Assembly: GCA_023415525.1 (NCBI GenBank)
Contig: JAEZKI010000144.1
Coordinates: 1-9,785, forward strand
Direction: 5' to 3'
DNA: 9,785 nucleotides
From: Bacillota bacterium
GTDB taxonomy: Bacteria; Bacillota; Clostridia; Lachnospirales; Cellulosilyticaceae
This document shows, one piece after another, positions 7,146-9,785 of the stretch (position 1 is the first letter of the stretch; each line of letters begins with the position of its first letter). The translations under genes were made by a program, and so were the position numbers. The notes under the pieces were generated by a model. That model made no database searches, was not told where the DNA came from, and worked only from the letters and a program-made list of their open reading frames with translations.

Positions 7146-7442
7146 TTAAGAGTTAGGCTTAGTATTTTGATGATAAATTTGATGGGCATATACACTGGAG
7201 GAAGCCACTAAGATTCCTTGAGTGACAGAGGAAAAGAGTCCCATAAGAATCATTTGGGGTGTAAAAATAGGGAGATCGCTAAAGATGCGAATACCACAAA
7301 GAATAATAGAGGCTAGGCCAAGATAGAGTGGAATGAATTGGTCCTTAATCAAGGAGCATTGTTTGAAAAGATTGCCAATTAAATATAAGATAGGAACGAG
7401 AATGAGTAGTTCAGGTTTAATAAGATTATTTAAGTCTTCCAT
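7146..7442 (-). CDS. Small three-helix holin-like membrane protein
   Basis: This 98-residue protein has three hydrophobic segments (about 11-27, 36-54, 62-84) and a short hydrophilic tail. The pattern KPELLILVPILYLIG near the start, KDQFIPLYLG in the middle and TQGILVASSSVYAHQI near the end resembles a clostridial phage-holin family often found in prophages and also alone in chromosomes. Holins form membrane lesions that release or activate cell-wall hydrolases; chromosomal relatives have been linked to toxin or enzyme export. The start ATG has a textbook AGGAGGTG (complement of 7448-7455) at 5 nt. No phage genes are nearby, and the only wall-hydrolase-like gene in the window is the M23 protein, in the opposite orientation. 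The family call comes from recalled sequence patterns; a generic small membrane protein is the alternative. Confidence 0.75.
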   Translation of the reverse strand: MEDLNNLIKPELLILVPILYLIGNLFKQCSLIKDQFIPLYLGLASIILCGIRIFSDLPIFTPQMILMGLFSSVTQGILVASSSVYAHQIYHQNTKPNS

Positions 7443-7473
7443 TTTATCACCTCCTAAGCATAGAGTGTACTAA

Positions 7474-7502
7474 AGTATATGCAAGTCTTATAAAAATGTC
7501 CA
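7474..7502 (-). promoter_or_regulatory. Sigma-A-like promoter of the holin-like gene
   Basis: Read on the - strand: TGGACA (complement of 7497-7502), an exact 17-nt spacer, then TATACT (complement of 7474-7479). Each box matches the sigma-A consensus at 5 of 6. It would start transcription about 25 nt before the start codon, leaving just room for the ribosome site. Confidence 0.72.
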
Positions 7503-7513
7503 TAGAAGTTTAC

Positions 7514-7541
7514 TTTTCTTTAGAAATAAATGTGTTATACT
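7514..7541 (+). promoter_or_regulatory. Extended -10 promoter of the 171-aa gene
   Basis: TATACT (7536-7541) is preceded by TG one base upstream (7533-7534), giving an extended -10 element. The -35 is poor (TTTTCT at 7514-7519, 16-nt spacing). It lies back to back with the promoter of the leftward holin-like gene, the two -35 regions being about 11 nt apart. Confidence 0.6.
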
Positions 7542-7581
7542 AGGGGAAGCTAAAGCGTTGTGAAAAGGAAGTGAGGAAAAA

Positions 7582-8097
7582 ATGGGAAAAGTATATGATT
7601 TTAAAAGCCACCAACGTGAAAGAGAAAAGAAGTCAGTGGTATTTACTCCAAATGGACAGTATAGAGCGAGTCAGAAAATAATGGAAGAGGCTATAGAGGT
7701 TCTCATTTTTTCTTATGAGGCACGTATTGAAGAAATTAAGAAAAACAAAGAAGAAATAAAGGGCTTGGATGGTGTTCAACTGCATAATCCCAAAGAAGTA
7801 TTAAAGCAAGTTCAAAAGTTAGATCAGGTTTTTAAAATGTATGGTTTAGCTGCTAACTTTTATCGCTTTGTGACATTAAAGGATACACAGGTTCTTTATT
7901 TTAACGATACTTCCCTTATTTATGTTTATAAGGGGAATAAAATAGAAAAGGCTAAGGGCTATCGTGTACAAGAATTTATTCTAGAATTTGAGGGGTATTC
8001 ATTTGTCAGTATACTGGATCAAGAAGTTTATAATGTTCTTGATGCTCAGATTAAACGCCTAGAGATTACTATAGATACCCTTAAAAATACCCAGTAA
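7582..8097 (+). CDS. Unrecognised 171-residue cytoplasmic protein
   Basis: I do not recognise this family. The protein has no signal peptide or membrane helix, so it should be cytoplasmic. The N-terminus is basic and charged (KSHQREREKK, 8-17), then predicted helices run at about 29-62 and 70-92. A mostly strand-forming centre follows (about 95-145, with motifs such as VLYFNDTSLIYVYKGN and FILEFEGYSFVSIL), and a final helix at about 149-168. The central strands look like a small beta-sheet domain. No catalytic motif or zinc cysteines are visible (there is no Cys at all). The ATG at 7582 has a GTGAGG-type ribosome site at 7571-7576 and an extended -10 promoter about 40 nt upstream. A strong terminator follows, so it is a single-gene unit. 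Codon use resembles its neighbours, giving confidence that it is real. Confidence 0.82.
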   Translation: MGKVYDFKSHQREREKKSVVFTPNGQYRASQKIMEEAIEVLIFSYEARIEEIKKNKEEIKGLDGVQLHNPKEVLKQVQKLDQVFKMYGLAANFYRFVTLKDTQVLYFNDTSLIYVYKGNKIEKAKGYRVQEFILEFEGYSFVSILDQEVYNVLDAQIKRLEITIDTLKNTQ

Positions 8098-8111
8098 AAA
8101 TATCAATAAAC

Positions 8112-8163
8112 AAAAAACAAGTGAAAGGTTAAATACCATCTTAATCCTTTCACTTGTTTTTTT
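8112..8163. terminator. Bidirectional intrinsic terminator between the 171-aa gene and the PHP gene
   Basis: An 11-bp perfect stem, CAAGTGAAAGG (8118-8128) with CCTTTCACTTG (8146-8156), is extended inwards by TTAA/TTAA past a single bulged T. It is flanked by A6 on the left and T7 on the right. It can end transcription in both directions, matching the convergent gene ends at 8097 and 8173. Confidence 0.92.
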
Positions 8164-8172
8164 GTGTGTCTA

Positions 8173-9015
8173 TCAGTCCGAGTAAAAAGATGAAAACTGA
8201 CAGAGGAGTTCATCAGGAACGGCTAATTGCCCATAACCTACTCCCAGCTCTAATTTGGGTTTATTACTCCCATGAAAATCACTACCACCTGTTATAAGGA
8301 GCTTATTACTTTGACAGAAGTGTAAAAAATCTTTAGTTTGAGTGGGTGTATAAGAAGGATAATAACATTCCACACCATCTAAACCTTTAGACATAAGCTT
8401 TTGGATGAGACCAAAGATTTGCTTACGATTGAGCTTATAAAGAGTAGGATGGGCCAAAACAGCCACACCTCCTGCTTCATGAATAAGTTGAATGCATTTA
8501 TCACTTTCTAAGAGCTGCTTAGGGACATAAGCTGCTTTCCCTTTTCCTAAGTAACGGTCAAAGGCTTGCTGGGTGTAGTCTACATAGCCCTTATGGAGTA
8601 AAGCATTGGCAAAGTGAGCCCTTGTAAGGACAGTGTTTCTAGGATCACTAGTAGATAAGTCTTCAAAGGTAATAGCTAAGCCTAAATCTTGAAGACGTTG
8701 TAGAATCACTTGATTACGTAAGTATCTTTCCTCCTTAAAAAGCTCTAGTTTTTCTAAAAAAGGGGGATGGGTAGAAGAAACACAGTAACCTAAAATATGC
8801 AGTTCTATTCCTTCATAAGAGGTTGAAAGTTCAATGCCAGGAAGTACTTTAAGCCCAAGCGCTTTGCCTGCCTGTTGGCACGCCTCAATACCTTGTAAGG
8901 TATCATGATCAGTAAGTGCAATGGCAGATAGCCCTTTTTTATAGGCGAGTAAGGCTAAATCTTGAGGTGAATAAGTGCCATCTGAGGCAGTGGAATGAAG
9001 ATGTAAGTCAATCAT
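8173..9015 (-). CDS. PHP-domain phosphoesterase of the TrpH/RNase AM (YciV) type
   Basis: This 280-residue PHP protein is a metal-dependent phosphoesterase. Characterised relatives are Escherichia coli RNase AM (TrpH/YciV), a 5'-3' exonuclease acting in rRNA 5'-end maturation, and a Chromobacterium 3',5'-nucleoside bisphosphate phosphatase. Expected metal ligands are all visible: DLHLHS (His5, His7), Asp12, LTDHDT (Asp36, His37, Asp38), GIELS (Glu62), His73, RAH (His134), LAHP (His189) and GSDFHG (Asp246, His248). The middle part (about 85-180) is the helical insertion typical of this branch. I chose the ATG at 9015-9013 because AAAGGAG lies 9 nt upstream and the family begins right before DLHLHS. 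An in-frame ATG at 9048 would add 11 odd residues and put that ribosome site inside the gene. It follows the helicase by about 63 nt on the same strand with no terminator, so the two are probably cotranscribed. Whether the substrate is RNA or pAp is undecided. Confidence 0.9.
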   Translation of the reverse strand: MIDLHLHSTASDGTYSPQDLALLAYKKGLSAIALTDHDTLQGIEACQQAGKALGLKVLPGIELSTSYEGIELHILGYCVSSTHPPFLEKLELFKEERYLRNQVILQRLQDLGLAITFEDLSTSDPRNTVLTRAHFANALLHKGYVDYTQQAFDRYLGKGKAAYVPKQLLESDKCIQLIHEAGGVAVLAHPTLYKLNRKQIFGLIQKLMSKGLDGVECYYPSYTPTQTKDFLHFCQSNKLLITGGSDFHGSNKPKLELGVGYGQLAVPDELLCQFSSFYSD

Positions 9016-9024
9016 CAAAAAAGG

Positions 9025-9031
9025 CTCCTTT
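9025..9031 (-). promoter_or_regulatory. Ribosome binding site that fixes the PHP gene start
   Basis: AAAGGAG on the - strand lies 9 nt before the ATG at 9015. It makes the downstream ATG, not the one at 9048, the likely start. AAAGGA here could also pair with TCCTTT (complement of 9049-9054) upstream, a weak 6-bp hairpin that might mask the site. Confidence 0.75.
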
Positions 9032-9078
9032 CTATAAATAAGTATCAAAAAGGACAGGCTATAGATGAAGTAAAAACT

Positions 9079-9785
9079 CTAAATAAGGCGTTTAGGAATT
9101 TTAAGGTGAATGGCTTTTTCAATTTCATCTAGCATACTTTTGTTTTTCGGATCAATAAAGAGACAAGTATAGCCTTCTTCACCAGCTCTTCCTGTCCGTC
9201 CAATACGATGGATATAATCCTCCACATGTTCAGGGATATCATAATTATAGACATGAGAAACACCAGGAGCATCAATGCCACGGGAAGCTACATCTGTTGC
9301 AATAAGGTATTGAATATCCCCTTTTTTAAAGGCTTTCATAATCCGTTCCCGCTTAGACTGCAAAATATCACTATGAAGTTTCACACAGTTATAACCTCGC
9401 TTTTTAAGGTCAGCTTCAAGCTTGTCCACGCGTACCTTGGTACGACAGAAAATAATTGCCATAAAAGGATGATCTTTGTCTAGTACAGAACAGAGGGCAT
9501 CTTGTTTGTGACGGTCTGTGGTTTCAACGACTTCTTGTTTAATGGTAGGCAGAGTAACCTTTTCCTTTTGGATACGGATAACAGCAGGGTCCTTCATCAT
9601 ACCATAGGTTAGCTTTTTAACGGCTGCATTCATAGTTGCTGAGAAACAAAGAGTTTGACGTTTTTTGGGAAGCTGTTTTAAAAGAAGAGTGACTTCATTT
9701 TTAAAACCCATAAGAAGCATTTGGTCAGCTTCATCTAAAACAAAGGTTTGAACATGGCTTAAGTCCATAGAACCCTGACTTAAAT
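9079..9785 (-). CDS. DEAD-box ATP-dependent RNA helicase (5' part outside window)
   Basis: The frame stays open to the window edge upstream of the Met codon at 9768 (visible residues LSQGS before it), so that Met is internal and the ATP-binding N-terminus is missing from view. Counting from that Met: DEAD motif II at 12-15, SAT motif III at 43-45, FCRT (motif IV) at 107-110, DVASRGID (motif V) at 159-166 and HRIGRTGRAG (motif VI) at 187-196. These define an RNA-unwinding DEAD-box ATPase of ribosome assembly or mRNA turnover. The protein stops soon after motif VI (229 residues after the Met) with only about 30 residues beyond it. It therefore lacks the RNA-binding extensions of CshA or DbpA/YxiN and is a core-only helicase, like the short B. 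subtilis YfmL type. The motif before IVa reads LHSDILQ where LHGDLSQ is common, a mild variation. The PHP nuclease gene follows about 63 nt later. Confidence 0.93.
   Translation of the reverse strand, partial: LSQGSMDLSHVQTFVLDEADQMLLMGFKNEVTLLLKQLPKKRQTLCFSATMNAAVKKLTYGMMKDPAVIRIQKEKVTLPTIKQEVVETTDRHKQDALCSVLDKDHPFMAIIFCRTKVRVDKLEADLKKRGYNCVKLHSDILQSKRERIMKAFKKGDIQYLIATDVASRGIDAPGVSHVYNYDIPEHVEDYIHRIGRTGRAGEEGYTCLFIDPKNKSMLDEIEKAIHLKIPKRLI

Noticed and set aside
7146..7442. Prophage remnant suggested by the holin-like gene
   Set aside because: No tail, capsid, integrase, endolysin or attachment repeats are nearby, and flanking genes look like ordinary chromosome.
9016..9048. Upstream ATG giving the PHP protein 11 extra residues
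   Set aside because: The AAAGGAG ribosome site falls inside this extension and the family normally starts just before DLHLHS.
9208..9483. 91-codon open frame antisense to the helicase
   Set aside because: It overlaps the conserved helicase motifs V and VI region and is a mirror of that coding sequence.

Overview
The window looks like chromosomal DNA from a low-GC Gram-positive bacterium, most likely one of the Clostridia (Lachnospirales or Cellulosilyticum-like). The reasons are AT-rich intergenic DNA, strong AGGAGG-type ribosome sites, a lipid-anchored adaptor in place of a true periplasmic one, a DUF4358-type lipoprotein and a clostridial-type small holin-like protein. The taxonomic call is an inference from gene content and style, not from a marker gene.

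Left part (1-4330, + strand): the end of one gene, an HlyD/MacA-like lipoprotein adaptor and a very large FtsX/MacB-type permease form a tight operon (17-nt overlap, then a 32-nt gap). The first gene is cut by the window edge. Its visible 73 residues end in an AbrB/SpoVT-like swapped-hairpin segment. From its position it is probably the ATPase of the same tripartite ABC exporter. The permease then meets an MFS transporter (4327-5517, - strand) tail to tail. Their stop codons overlap by 4 nt, and the overlap is the loop of a perfect 6-bp inverted repeat.

Middle part (5518-7442): an AT-rich 221-nt spacer leads to a secreted M23/LytM-fold protein that keeps the zinc ligands but has Leu in place of the first His of the HxH motif. 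A DUF4358-type lipoprotein follows. A strong bidirectional terminator separates it from a convergent three-helix holin-like gene on the - strand.

Right part (7443-9785): back-to-back promoters drive the holin-like gene leftwards and an unrecognised 171-residue cytoplasmic protein rightwards. A second bidirectional terminator follows. Then, on the - strand, a DEAD-box RNA helicase (5' end outside the window) lies just upstream of a TrpH/RNase AM-type PHP phosphoesterase, probably as one transcription unit.

Most of the window is ordinary exporter, cell-envelope and RNA-metabolism housekeeping. I found no CRISPR array, tRNA, rRNA, insertion sequence or phage module. The features most worth a second look are the M23 protein lacking a catalytic His, the AbrB-like tail on the presumed ABC ATPase, the palindromic stop-codon overlap, and the unknown 171-aa protein with its divergent holin-like neighbour.
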